In this document: one piece after another, positions 16,724-25,024 of the stretch
Position numbering within the stretch: the stretch's first letter is position 1
Layout of the letters: each line of letters opens with the position of its first letter
DNA from: Jeotgalibacillus terrae
GTDB lineage: Bacteria; Bacillota; Bacilli; Bacillales; Jeotgalibacillaceae
Length of the DNA: 64,000 nt
Direction: 5' to 3'
Assembly: GCF_016908195.1 (NCBI RefSeq)
Contig: NZ_JAFBDK010000009.1
Location: forward strand, 1 to 64,000
Translations under genes and position numbers: made by a program
The notes under the pieces: model-generated
Databases searched by the model: none
What the model saw: the letters and a program-made list of their open reading frames with translations, nothing else
Told to the model about the DNA's origin: nothing

Positions 16724-16882
16724 TTTCTCTCCTGTCTATATGTATCTTTTATGTATCTACTTTATCATACGAACTGCCGGTCATATATGTTTCAAAAGTT
16801 TTCATGAAATATTTTAAAAAACGAAACTTTTTATCAAAAAATTCTGTATAGTAGATATGAAATTATTGTAAGGAGGATGTTT

Positions 16883-17440
16883 ATGCACCGCGATTTTACA
16901 GAAGGGAATATCATGTGGATTGTTCTGAGCGTGATCACCTTTATTGTTTCGCTGATTTTTGCCTTTATCGGCCCGAACCTGCTCCACTATCTGTTCTTTT
17001 CGTACGGGGATGTCATCACCATACGTACGCCTGCCCTATCCAATATCCTTTTCGGCGCTTTTGGACTCCTGTTATCTGTATTCTTTTTCCTGATGTATAA
17101 AGAAGGAAAGGTGTTCAAAGGAACCGGCTTCGGGCTTCTGGCAGTTTCACTTGTCCTGCTGGTCCTGAGCTTAACAAATTATTCTGTATTAAGAGAAGAG
17201 AAAATTATCCATAACGATCTTTTCGATGTCACTTCAAATGAATATGCATGGAGTGACATAGAAGATGCTGTTCTGCTCAAGCAGAATGAAGAAGTGAAAT
17301 ATGACACCCTTATTCTTAAAATGAATGATGGCGAAAACCTTGAATTTGACCGCAATGGACAGATGCAGGCCTCTTTTTCTAAAATCGACGGCATGCTGCA
17401 GGCAAACGGGATTGTCTTTACGTTTCAGGAAAGAGAATAA
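16883..17440 (+). CDS. Membrane protein with C-terminal soluble domain, unrecognised
   Basis: 185 residues. Three hydrophobic helices (about 11-33, 50-70, 80-98) are followed by a soluble C-terminal part of about 85 residues with charged beta-like segments (YAWSDIEDAVL, YDTLILKMNDGENLEF) that resembles a small PH-like or DUF fold, which would suit its position beside the ydbS/ydbT pair. ATG at 16883 is preferred, six bases after AAGGAGG. Divergent from the ydbS-like gene; a terminator follows immediately. Confidence 0.75.
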   Translation: MHRDFTEGNIMWIVLSVITFIVSLIFAFIGPNLLHYLFFSYGDVITIRTPALSNILFGAFGLLLSVFFFLMYKEGKVFKGTGFGLLAVSLVLLVLSLTNYSVLREEKIIHNDLFDVTSNEYAWSDIEDAVLLKQNEEVKYDTLILKMNDGENLEFDRNGQMQASFSKIDGMLQANGIVFTFQERE

Positions 17441-17443
17441 TGA

Positions 17444-17477
17444 TAAAGCTGTCCTGGTTTTTAGGACGGCTTTTTTG
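17444..17477 (+). terminator. Terminator of the 16883-17440 gene
   Basis: Hairpin AAAGCTGTCCT/AGGACGGCTTT with GGTTTTT loop and a T-run. Confidence 0.8.
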
Positions 17478-17520
17478 TTTGGGTTGGAGTGGACGGATGG
17501 GGATTGATGGGGCGCGGACG

Positions 17521-17583
17521 AATTCCTTCAGCTGTCATCACAATTCCCTCAGGCACAGCTACTTTTCCTTCAGTGCTTTTTTC
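17521..17583. repeat. 21-bp periodic array B
   Basis: Three units starting AATTCCTTCA (17521), AATTCCCTCA (17542) and TTTTCCTTCA (17563), exactly 21 bases apart, with a weaker unit possible before them. The array lies between two terminators. Confidence 0.6.
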
Positions 17584-17587
17584 TCAA

Positions 17588-17627
17588 ATAAAAAAGCTGC
17601 ACCGGAACAGATCCGTGTGCAGCTTTT
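17588..17627 (+). terminator. Second, stand-alone hairpin terminator
   Basis: AAAAAGCTGCAC/GTGCAGCTTTTT with a CGGAACAGATCC loop, 110 bases after the first terminator and without its own gene. Confidence 0.6.
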
Positions 17628-17635
17628 TATATGTT

Positions 17636-17757
17636 GTCCAGCTTCGGTTTGCAGGGGCTAGCATGTTTCCTTCAGCTCTGTCCGATAAGTCAACATCGGC
17701 TCACTTCGTTCACCGTGTTTCCTTTATCTCCGGCGCTTCAGTCCAACATGTACGCCC
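17636..17757. repeat. Type C palindromic repeat, copy 1
   Basis: About 120 bases with pairing ends AGGGGC-TAG-CATG / CATG-TAC-GCCCCT and an inner GATAA/TTATC pair. Shares the central segment CATCGGCTCACTTCGTTCAC with copy 2. Confidence 0.7.
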
Positions 17758-17784
17758 CTAAATGCTCACCTATGCTTTTCTTGG

Positions 17785-17905
17785 TGTCCAGCTTCAGGCG
17801 CTAGCTCCTAGGGTCATAAGCCACCCATCGGTAAACGGGAAAGTTCACCCGTTTTCCGCTGCGCGTCTTATGCCCGTCGGAGCTGAACGAGCGCCTTACG
17901 CTTTT
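17785..17905. repeat. Type B palindromic repeat, copy 5 (inverted)
   Basis: Opposite orientation to the 13 kb copies: CAGGCGCTAGCTCC at the left and GGAGCTGAACGAGCGCC at the right, with CATAAG/CTTATG and AAACGGG/CCCGTTT inner pairs. Lies between the two type C copies. Confidence 0.8.
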
Positions 17906-17910
17906 CCCAT

Positions 17911-18056
17911 TGTCCAGCTCCAGCAGGCAGGGGCTAGTGCGCTTCCCTCAGCTCCTTAAGATAAGTCAACATCAGCTCACTTCGTTCACTGTGTTTCCTT
18001 TATCTCAATCCGCTTCAGTCCAGCGCATACGCCCCTAAACGCCTGCTTCCGCTTTT
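17911..18056. repeat. Type C palindromic repeat, copy 2
   Basis: Same design as 17636-17757, but the arms are TGCGC/GCGCA in place of CATGT/ACATG, again a compensatory change. It ends next to the cshA stop codon. Confidence 0.7.
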
Positions 18057-18060
18057 CTGC

Positions 18061-19521
18061 TTACCCTTCGCGTGATTGACGCTTTGGCTGGCGCTGACGG
18101 CTGTTGTAAGGTTTGCCGCCGCCTCCGCCTTTACCGCCACGGTTTCCACCGCGGTTGCCGAACTTTTTGTCGTCTTTGCGGTATGATTTCTTCTTAGAAG
18201 AAAGTGGGCGCTCAGGTGTGATATCGATTGGTGTTTCGTCCGGCTCTTTAGTAAGGATCTTAAGAGCAGCTGCGATTAGATCCAATGATTCTTCGCCATC
18301 GTTTAACAGTTCACGAGCAAGTACTTTGTACTCCTCAAGATTGTTTTTCTTAAGTGTTTCTTTCAGTTCGTCAACTGCTGCGCGCTGAAGACCTTCAAGT
18401 GCTTCTGATGAACTTGGTGGACGCATTTGCTCCATTTTCTTCTTCGTTGTTTGTTCAACAACGCGAAGGTAGTTCATTTCACGCGGCGTTACGAATGTCA
18501 TCGCCATACCTTTTTTACCTGCACGGCCTGTACGTCCAATACGGTGAACGTAGCTTTCAGGGTCTTGAGGAATGTCATAGTTGTATACGTGTGTAACGCC
18601 TGAGATATCAAGACCACGTGCAGCAACATCTGTTGCAACAAGTACGTCGATACGGCCTTCTTTGAATTTCTTAAGTACACTCATACGCTTCGCTTGCGTT
18701 AAGTCACCGTGAATTCCTTCAGCCATATAGCCGCGGATTTCAAGTGCACGTGCAAGCTCATCAACACGGCGCTTTGTACGTCCGAATACGATTGCAAGCT
18801 CAGGTGACTGAACGTTGATCAGACGTGAAAGTACGTCGAATTTTTCGCGCTCATGTGCTTTTACAAAGAACTGCTCAATGTTTTCAACAGTCATTTCCTT
18901 CGCCTGAACTTTTACAACTTCAGGGTTCTTCATGAAACGTTCAGCAATCTTGCGGATTGGTCCAGGCATTGTTGCTGAGAACAACAGTGTCTGGCGAGTT
19001 TCCGGAACGTTTTTAAGGATTGATTCGATATCATCGATGAATCCCATGTTCAGCATTTCATCAGCTTCATCAAGAACAAGTGTCTGAACCTGGTCAAGCT
19101 TCAGCGTACGACGGTTAATGTGGTCAAGAAGACGGCCAGGTGTACCTACGATAATATGTGGCGCCTTTTTCATTGCGCGAATCTGACGCTGAATGTCCTG
19201 TCCACCATATACAGAAAGTACACGCACACGCTTGTCGCTGCCGATTTTGTAAAGCTCTTCAGAAACCTGAATCGCAAGCTCACGCGTTGGTGCGATAATC
19301 AGACCCTGAATGTTTTGTGATTTAGTATCCACTTTTTCAAGCATAGGAATACCGAATGCAGCCGTTTTACCTGTTCCTGTCTGCGCCTGCCCGATAATGT
19401 CTTTACCTTCTGCTGATAGTGGAATTGTGCCAGCCTGAATTGGCGTTGCCTCTTCAAATCCCATACGTTTAATTGATTTTTGGATTACTGGACTAATTGG
19501 TAGTTCTGAAAAAAGTGTCAA
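18061..19521 (-). CDS. cshA: DEAD-box RNA helicase CshA
   Basis: About 486 residues. All DEAD-box motifs are visible: Q motif with GFEEATPIQ (about 21-29), AQTGTGKT (Walker A), [17 protein letters not shown], and [10 protein letters not shown]. The tail is rich in Gly, Lys and Arg ([16 protein letters not shown]), as in CshA/YdbR. It unwinds RNA in ribosome assembly and mRNA decay and supports cold growth. TTG at 19521 sits 10 bases after GGAG; the ATG at 19530 sits one base after it, so TTG is more likely. A leader of over 300 bases with attenuator-like structure precedes it. Confidence 0.95.
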   Translation of the reverse strand: MTLFSELPISPVIQKSIKRMGFEEATPIQAGTIPLSAEGKDIIGQAQTGTGKTAAFGIPMLEKVDTKSQNIQGLIIAPTRELAIQVSEELYKIGSDKRVRVLSVYGGQDIQRQIRAMKKAPHIIVGTPGRLLDHINRRTLKLDQVQTLVLDEADEMLNMGFIDDIESILKNVPETRQTLLFSATMPGPIRKIAERFMKNPEVVKVQAKEMTVENIEQFFVKAHEREKFDVLSRLINVQSPELAIVFGRTKRRVDELARALEIRGYMAEGIHGDLTQAKRMSVLKKFKEGRIDVLVATDVAARGLDISGVTHVYNYDIPQDPESYVHRIGRTGRAGKKGMAMTFVTPREMNYLRVVEQTTKKKMEQMRPPSSSEALEGLQRAAVDELKETLKKNNLEEYKVLARELLNDGEESLDLIAAALKILTKEPDETPIDITPERPLSSKKKSYRKDDKKFGNRGGNRGGKGGGGGKPYNSRQRQPKRQSREG

Positions 19522-19530
19522 ATCCTTCAT

Positions 19531-19881
19531 TCTCCTTTGTTTTGTGAATCATCTATTTCATACACATAGCTAAGATCGCTCAGAAGACTGCGACAGCCTT
19601 TGTTCGTTGTCCTTAACATTTAAAATAACAGGGGCATTTCTTCCCCAAAAAGAAAACCCGGTCATAGGCCGAGTGCGTCAGAGATGCCAATATGTCAATT
19701 GGTCTTTCATGCTGGTTAAAGACAACCATCAAAAATACGCAGGACAAAATACGTCCTTCACGGGATGCTCCCGCATTGCGCATTTAAAAGTTATATCACA
19801 CTCTTCTTATAAATAAGAGAGCTTTTTGCTAATTGTAGCAGATGTCTTACGTATCTTATCATGTCTATTTTCAAAAAACAA
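19531..19881 (-). promoter_or_regulatory. Long structured 5' leader of cshA
   Basis: A 351-base gap without a convincing gene. On the minus strand it contains a small hairpin CGGG-AGCAT-CCCG (near 19770), AGGAC...GTCCT (near 19750), then CTCGG-CCTATGA-CCGGG followed by TTTTCTTTTT (19645-19675), then GGGG...CCCC. The third looks like an intrinsic terminator inside the leader. I could not place a promoter with confidence. Confidence 0.5.
19645..19675 (-). terminator. Attenuator-like hairpin in the cshA leader
   Basis: Minus strand CTCGG/CCGGG stem (one G-T pair) with a seven-base loop, directly followed by TTTTCTTTTT, about 120 bases before the cshA start. Confidence 0.5.
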
Positions 19882-20595
19882 TCATCCGTTGTCAGGAACT
19901 TTCTCCTGTTTTAAAAAGAAAGCGATCTCATGAAAAAGCTGATCACAGTCGGACCCATAGCATATCAGGTGTTTAGACGATTTTGATAAATATAATCTTT
20001 TCTGGTAAGTTCCAACCCGGTCATAGACGAATCTCGCTGCTTTTGGAGGCACGATCCCATCCATCTGTCCCTGTGCAATGAAAACAGGCACGCTGATTTT
20101 TGGGAGCAGCGGTACGACATACGATGCCAGGCGTCTGAACTCTCTTGTGGAGCGGATTGGTGTATGAAAGAGCTTATATTTATAATGACCAAACCATTCA
20201 TTTTCATTCAGCTTTCGTCTTAATGTATCTGCAAATACTATTTTAATGTCGCTCAGGATCTGTTTTGGATTAATGTAAAGGGCTGCTGCACTGAGTAATA
20301 CCAGTTTTTTCACCGGATAGTGGATGGTCAGGTAAGCTGCAATGAGACCGCCCATTGAAAAGCCGACTACGTATACTTCGTCACAATACATATACAGCCT
20401 TTTCAGCTCTTCTTCTGCATATGTGATCCATTCAACTGCGTTCGTCTCATGCAGCCTGAGATGTCTGCCATGGCCGGGGAGCACCGGCACTGAAATAATC
20501 CAGTCTGTATGCTCACGCAGGTATCTGGCAAGCGGATTCACCTCGTAAGCCCCGCCTGTGAATCCGTGAAGCAGCAAGCATCCTGTCTGTCCCAT
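19882..20595 (-). CDS. Alpha/beta hydrolase, carboxylesterase-like
   Basis: 237 residues. Oxyanion segment LLHGFTGG (about 8-15), nucleophile elbow GFSMGG (about 78-83), acid in QGQMDGIVPP (about 180-189) and histidine in SSKHLICYG (about 207-215). The size and motif pattern resemble the Est30/YvaK carboxylesterases, but the substrate is unknown. The ATG follows GGAGGG. Separated from murF by the 21-bp array C. Confidence 0.85.
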   Translation of the reverse strand: MGQTGCLLLHGFTGGAYEVNPLARYLREHTDWIISVPVLPGHGRHLRLHETNAVEWITYAEEELKRLYMYCDEVYVVGFSMGGLIAAYLTIHYPVKKLVLLSAAALYINPKQILSDIKIVFADTLRRKLNENEWFGHYKYKLFHTPIRSTREFRRLASYVVPLLPKISVPVFIAQGQMDGIVPPKAARFVYDRVGTYQKRLYLSKSSKHLICYGSDCDQLFHEIAFFLKQEKVPDNG

Positions 20596-20685
20596 GACGT
20601 CCCTCCGTTCAATCTTCTACCGTTTTTTATACCCATAAATGGAGGTTTTAAATCTTTAGCGGATCCCGCCTTTTAGCTGCTGATT

Positions 20686-20832
20686 GTTGTATCATCGCCA
20701 GTTATGGTTGCATTGTGTCCGTTTGTGGTCGTGTCGTGGCTGCTGATGGTTGCATCATCGCCAGTTATGGTTGCATTGTGTCCGGTTGTGGTCGCATCAC
20801 CGCCGCCGAAGGTCACATCGTCTTCCCTGACA
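20686..20832. repeat. 21-bp periodic array C
   Basis: Seven units spaced exactly 21 bases, anchored at GTTG or GTCG/GTCA at 20686, 20707, 20728, 20749, 20770, 20791 and 20812. Units 1-3 and 4-6 form a longer 63-base duplication. Read on the minus strand it makes a chance frame of seven-residue repeats, but that frame also runs through the murF terminator and has no ribosome binding site. Confidence 0.8.
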
Positions 20833-20853
20833 GCCTTATCACCCCACACCACG

Positions 20854-20881
20854 CAAAAAGCCGCCCCGCAGGACGGCTTTT
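20854..20881 (-). terminator. murF terminator
   Basis: AAAAAGCCG/CGGCTTTT hairpin with CCCCGCAGGA loop, immediately downstream of murF on the minus strand. Confidence 0.8.
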
Positions 20882-20889
20882 CAGCTGCT

Positions 20890-22251
20890 TTATTTAAAAG
20901 CCTCAATCACTTTCTCAAGCTCCATTCCACGTGACCCCTTCACAAGCACAAGATCTCCTTTACAAAGATGCTTCTTAAGCTCTGCCACAAGTTCATCATG
21001 TTCCTTGAACCAGTAGACAAGCGGGCTTCTCTGGAGGGCTTCTTCAGCAAGCCACTTTGAGCGCGGACCGTACGTGAGCAGGACTGGAATCTCATTAAAA
21101 TTGATCTTCTGTCCGATCTCACGGTGAAAAGTTTCTTCGTTGTCCCCGAGTTCAAGCATATCACCGAGCACAGCGATCTTTTTCCCGGATGCTTTCGCCT
21201 CTTCTAAAAACTGTAGCGCAGCGAGCATGGAAGTAGGACTCGCGTTGTAGGCATCATTAATAAATATTTCTCCGTTTACCCCTTCCACACGTTCCATACG
21301 CATAGATGTCATTTCAGTTTTTGCAAAACCTTCTTCAATTTCTTCAAGCGTCAATCCGAGATGAAGCGCTGTACGGATTGTCGCAAGGCCGTTCAGGACG
21401 TTGTGTCTGCCAAGTACCGGGATAGATACCCACGTTTCTTCCGTACCCAGCTGGATACGGCTTCCTGATTCATCGATCTCAGTGTTTCTCGGGTAAAGAC
21501 CATTTGTATCCTCATAGCCATACGATGCGCTTTTTAAGTCTTCTGCCTGCTCGACAAGTGTTTTCAGTAAGGGCTCATCACCATAGTAAAACAGAATGCC
21601 GTTCTGATTCAGGCCTGAAATGATTTCAAACTTTGCCTTTGCAATGTTCTCTCTTGATCCGAGATCCTGCAGGTGTGATTCCCCGATATTCGTAATCACT
21701 GCGATATCAGGCGTTGCAATGTTGCTGAGGAGTTCGATTTCACCGAATCCGCTCATACCCATTTCAAGCACAGCCACATCTGTGGATTCTTTAATATTCA
21801 GCAGTGTTAACGGCAGACCCAGGTTATTATTAAAGTTTCCTTCTGTTTTCTGCACGCTGTATTTAGTTGAAAGAACGCCTGCAATCATGTCTTTAGTCGT
21901 TGTTTTTCCATTACTGCCTGTAATCGCGACGACTTTAAAATGGTTTTCCTGTCTGTAAGCAGACGCCAGCTGCTGCAGTGCAGCTTCAGGGTCATCCACC
22001 AGAATAATCGGCAGGTCATGCGGGGCATCAGGTACATCTTTTTGCCACAGTGAAATACCTGCGCCTTTTTCAAAAGCCTGACGGACATATTTGTGACCGT
22101 CAGTTTTTTCGCCTTTAAAAGGCACAAACAGATTACCCGGCTGGATTGTCAGTGTATTAATACTTGCACCTTCAGCAACTGCATCTTCAAACCCTTGGGC
22201 AGGAACGTCAGCTTTCAGGATCTCAGCAATTTCTTTTAACGTTTTTTTCAT
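20890..22251 (-). CDS. murF: UDP-MurNAc-tripeptide:D-Ala-D-Ala ligase MurF
   Basis: 453 residues, the usual length. Mur ligase motifs: ATP loop ITGSNGKTTTKD (about 112-123), EMGMSGFGEIELL (about 160), NDAYNASPTSM (about 333-343). It adds D-Ala-D-Ala to the cell-wall precursor in the cytoplasm. It lies 13 bases downstream of ddl, whose product it uses, so the two form an operon as in B. subtilis. Confidence 0.97.
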   Translation of the reverse strand: MKKTLKEIAEILKADVPAQGFEDAVAEGASINTLTIQPGNLFVPFKGEKTDGHKYVRQAFEKGAGISLWQKDVPDAPHDLPIILVDDPEAALQQLASAYRQENHFKVVAITGSNGKTTTKDMIAGVLSTKYSVQKTEGNFNNNLGLPLTLLNIKESTDVAVLEMGMSGFGEIELLSNIATPDIAVITNIGESHLQDLGSRENIAKAKFEIISGLNQNGILFYYGDEPLLKTLVEQAEDLKSASYGYEDTNGLYPRNTEIDESGSRIQLGTEETWVSIPVLGRHNVLNGLATIRTALHLGLTLEEIEEGFAKTEMTSMRMERVEGVNGEIFINDAYNASPTSMLAALQFLEEAKASGKKIAVLGDMLELGDNEETFHREIGQKINFNEIPVLLTYGPRSKWLAEEALQRSPLVYWFKEHDELVAELKKHLCKGDLVLVKGSRGMELEKVIEAFK

Positions 22252-22264
22252 GACTGGCTTCTCC

Positions 22265-23326
22265 TCAGATTGAAGTTTTTAGTTTCTGTTTATCTTCATA
22301 GCGTTCCATGCCGAACTGAACCAGCTTTTCAATCAGCTCAGCGTAAGGTACACCAGTGTTTTCCCATAAGAGCGGGAACATACTGTAAGGAGTGAATCCT
22401 GGCATCGTGTTGATTTCATTGATATAAATTTCATCGTCTTCAGTGACAAAGAAGTCTGCACGTACAAGTCCCGAGCAGTCGACTGTCTGAAATGCAGTTT
22501 TAGCCATTTCCTGAAGCTTTTCAGCCATGCCATCCGGCAGTTCAGCCGGGATAATCATGACAGAATCACCGTCTACATACTTCGATTTATAATCGTAAAA
22601 GTCCTTTTTTGCTACGATCTCGCCAGGTACTGATACTTCAGGGAAATCATTGCCAATCACACCCAGTTCAATTTCACGTGCTTTGACCCCTTCTTCAATC
22701 ACAATCTTGCGGTCAAATTGAAACGCTTCTTCAAAGCCTGCTTCGAGCTCAGCACGATTTGTACACTTGCTGATGCCCACACTTGAACCGAGGTTTGCAG
22801 GCTTAATGAAGCACGGATAACCGATTTCTTTTTCTGTCTTTACATAGCTTGCTTCCTTATCCTGCTCCCAGGCAGAGCGGATAAAGGATGTATAGCCTAC
22901 CTGAGGAAGACCGGCGTCTCTGAACAGATTCTTCATAATGACCTTATCCATACCGGCTGATGATGCAAGTACACCATTCCCTACATAAGGAACATTCAGA
23001 ACTTCAAGCAGTCCCTGAACTGTACCGTCTTCTCCATTTGGTCCGTGCAGCAGCGGAAACACGATGTCGTATGAAGCTTCCTTTGCCGGCACAAGGCCTT
23101 CTGCAGGTGATACTTCTGCCTGTGCTTCAAACTGGAGCTGTTTCACATCTTCCACTGGTGCAGTCAGTGCGGAACCTTTTCTCCACTCCCCGTCTTTTGT
23201 AATAAATACAGGGTCAATATCAAATTTTGTCAGGTCCAGTGCTTTAATAACGGCTTTGGCTGTCTGTAATGACACTTCATGCTCTGCAGACTTTCCGCCG
23301 AACAGCAGACATAGTTTTGTTTTCAT
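22265..23326 (-). CDS. ddl: D-alanine-D-alanine ligase
   Basis: 353 residues. ATP-grasp ligase with N-terminal [13 protein letters not shown] (about 7-19), [12 protein letters not shown] (about 95-106), [12 protein letters not shown] (about 176-187) and [11 protein letters not shown] (about 311-321). It joins two D-alanines for MurF; alr in this window supplies the substrate. Strong GGAGG before the ATG. Confidence 0.97.
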   Translation of the reverse strand: MKTKLCLLFGGKSAEHEVSLQTAKAVIKALDLTKFDIDPVFITKDGEWRKGSALTAPVEDVKQLQFEAQAEVSPAEGLVPAKEASYDIVFPLLHGPNGEDGTVQGLLEVLNVPYVGNGVLASSAGMDKVIMKNLFRDAGLPQVGYTSFIRSAWEQDKEASYVKTEKEIGYPCFIKPANLGSSVGISKCTNRAELEAGFEEAFQFDRKIVIEEGVKAREIELGVIGNDFPEVSVPGEIVAKKDFYDYKSKYVDGDSVMIIPAELPDGMAEKLQEMAKTAFQTVDCSGLVRADFFVTEDDEIYINEINTMPGFTPYSMFPLLWENTGVPYAELIEKLVQFGMERYEDKQKLKTSI

Positions 23327-23538
23327 TTATATAGTCCTCCGTTTATCTCTTGATCTATGTAAAAAATTCATTTCGATTTACCTCTCCATCTTACCACGTT
23401 TTTTATTTTTCTAAATGAGTTTGATGAATTGGTTTTTTGTTTTTTCACTATAACAAAAACACTATTTTTCGAGTCTAGAAACACTTATTTTACTGATAAT
23501 TCTTAATTATTTTATTATTACTAATTAAGTTTTTCCCC

Positions 23539-23567
23539 TTAACAACGTATAATCATCGCGTTATAAT
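23539..23567 (+). promoter_or_regulatory. Sigma-A promoter of the symporter gene
   Basis: TTAACA (23539-23544), 17 bases, TATAAT (23562-23567); 11 of 12 consensus positions. It is 42 bases before the symporter ATG. The remainder of the AT-rich 23327-23609 gap shows no other clear element. Confidence 0.75.
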
Positions 23568-23609
23568 CCATCTATCAAATACAACTGTACACAACAGGAG
23601 GACTTCACC

Positions 23610-24797
23610 ATGAAAAAAATCGGATTACTTCCCCGTATTGTTATTGCGATTGCACTTGGTATTGCAATCGGGAGCTTCAGTCCTGAGTGGCTGATCCGTG
23701 TGGCAGCAACTTTTAATGATATTTTCAGCGGTTTTCTGTCATTTGCCATCCCACTGATTATCATTGCATTTATCGCGCCGGGTATTGGTGCGATGGGGCG
23801 CGGTGCCGGTAAAGCACTTGGACTGACGGCCGGTATTGCCTATGCATCAACAGTGATCGCAGGACTGCTTGCGTTCCTGAGTGCTACTATCCTATACCCC
23901 ATTCTTCTTGGCTCTCAAGCATCAAAAGCATTTGAGAATCCGGAAGAAGCACTGCTTGGCGGGTATTTCGGTATTGAGATGACACCTGTGATGGGCATTA
24001 TGTCTGCGCTGCTGCTGTCATTTGTTCTTGGAATCGGGATTTCAGCTTTTAAAAACAGTCTACTGCAAAAAGGATTGGAAGAATTCCGTACGATTATTCA
24101 AAAGCTGATTGAAAAAATCATCATTCCACTCCTTCCTATTCACATATTCGGAATTTTTGCGAATATGACCCAGGGTGGCCAGGTCAGCGCAATTATTAAC
24201 GTTTTCCTGCTCGTGTTCGTAATGATTATTATCCTGCACGTGCTGTATCTTGTTATGCTTTATACAACTGCAGGATCACTGCACAGTAAGAATCCGTTTA
24301 AAATGCTGAAGAATATGATGCCGGCTTATTTCACAGCGCTCGGTACACAGTCTTCTGCTTCAACCATTCCAGTCACACTTGAGCAGTCGAAAAAAATGGG
24401 TGTCCGGGAGAAAACGGCTGACTTCTGTATTCCGCTGCTGGCTAATATCCATTTAGCAGGAAGCACGATTACACTTGTTAGCTGTGCGATGGCCGTGATG
24501 CTTATACAGGGCGACACAGCGACATTCAGTCAGATCTTCCCATTCATTCTGATGCTTGGTGTGACAATGATCGCTGCACCGGGTGTACCTGGTGGCGCAG
24601 TCGTCGCTTCACTCGGCCTGCTTGAATCCATGCTCGGCTTCTCAGGTGCAATGACGTCTCTGATGCTTGCTCTTTACCTCGCGCAGGACAGCCTTGGTAC
24701 TGCAGCAAACGTAACGGGTGATGGTGCGATCAGCTCTATTGTGGATCGTTTTACAAAACGTAAGGTAAAAGGTGAAGCGGTGACGAAAGCCGGTTGA
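23610..24797 (+). CDS. Dicarboxylate/amino acid:cation symporter (DAACS family)
   Basis: 395 residues with about eight membrane helices and two re-entrant loops. The loop pattern LGTQSSASTIPVT (about 247-259) and the C-terminal PGVPGGAV (about 327-334) and LAQDSLGTAANVTGDG (about 356-371) match the glutamate/aspartate/serine transporter family. It imports an acidic or small neutral amino acid or C4-dicarboxylate with Na+ or H+; the substrate cannot be read from sequence. ATG after AGGAGG. Its stop codon overlaps the first base of the 21-bp array D. Confidence 0.9.
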   Translation: MKKIGLLPRIVIAIALGIAIGSFSPEWLIRVAATFNDIFSGFLSFAIPLIIIAFIAPGIGAMGRGAGKALGLTAGIAYASTVIAGLLAFLSATILYPILLGSQASKAFENPEEALLGGYFGIEMTPVMGIMSALLLSFVLGIGISAFKNSLLQKGLEEFRTIIQKLIEKIIIPLLPIHIFGIFANMTQGGQVSAIINVFLLVFVMIIILHVLYLVMLYTTAGSLHSKNPFKMLKNMMPAYFTALGTQSSASTIPVTLEQSKKMGVREKTADFCIPLLANIHLAGSTITLVSCAMAVMLIQGDTATFSQIFPFILMLGVTMIAAPGVPGGAVVASLGLLESMLGFSGAMTSLMLALYLAQDSLGTAANVTGDGAISSIVDRFTKRKVKGEAVTKAG

Positions 24798-24922
24798 TGG
24801 TTCGTGAGATTTTGGCTGTGGTTCATGACATTACACATGGTGTTCATGAAAATCCAGCTGGTGTTCAGAAAATTACACCGGACGTTCAGGAGATTTCAAC
24901 CGATGTACAGGAAATGATGTAA
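24797..24922 (+). repeat. 21-bp periodic array D, with possible 41-codon heptad frame
   Basis: Six units anchored at GTTCGTG, GTTCATG, GTTCATG, GTTCAGA, GTTCAGG and GTACAGG, exactly 21 bases apart from 24800 to 24905. An ATG overlapping the symporter stop (TGATG) opens a 41-codon frame through the whole array, giving seven-residue repeats of the type VHDITHG, VQKITPD, VQEISTD. Either a noncoding array, as at the other three loci, or a coupled repeat peptide. Confidence 0.75.
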
Positions 24923-24978
24923 ATAGACCTATGCAACATCTTTTACCAAAAAACAACCGCTTAACAACAAATAACCTC

Positions 24979-25017
24979 AAAAAGCCCGTAAAAGCACACA
25001 CGCTTTTACGGGCTTTT
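24979..25017. terminator. Bidirectional terminator
   Basis: Hairpin AAAAGCCCGTAAAAGC/GCTTTTACGGGCTTTT with A and T runs, between the convergent symporter and oxidoreductase genes. Confidence 0.9.
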
Positions 25018-25024
25018 CATCTGT

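Noticed and set aside
17489-17959. Open frames in the 17.4-18.0 kb gap
   Set aside because: They are made of hairpin repeats and array B, without ribosome binding sites, and several overlap each other in different frames.
19607-19816. Possible leader peptide or small gene in the cshA leader, either strand
   Set aside because: A 38-codon minus-strand frame spans the attenuator but has no Shine-Dalgarno sequence; the plus-strand frame is antisense to the leader.
20673-20906. 77-codon minus-strand frame with seven-residue repeats
   Set aside because: It is the 21-bp array C plus the murF terminator, starts inside murF, and has no ribosome binding site.
20686-24922. 21-bp arrays as CRISPR loci
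   Set aside because: Units abut without unique spacers, are too short and too degenerate, and no cas genes are present.
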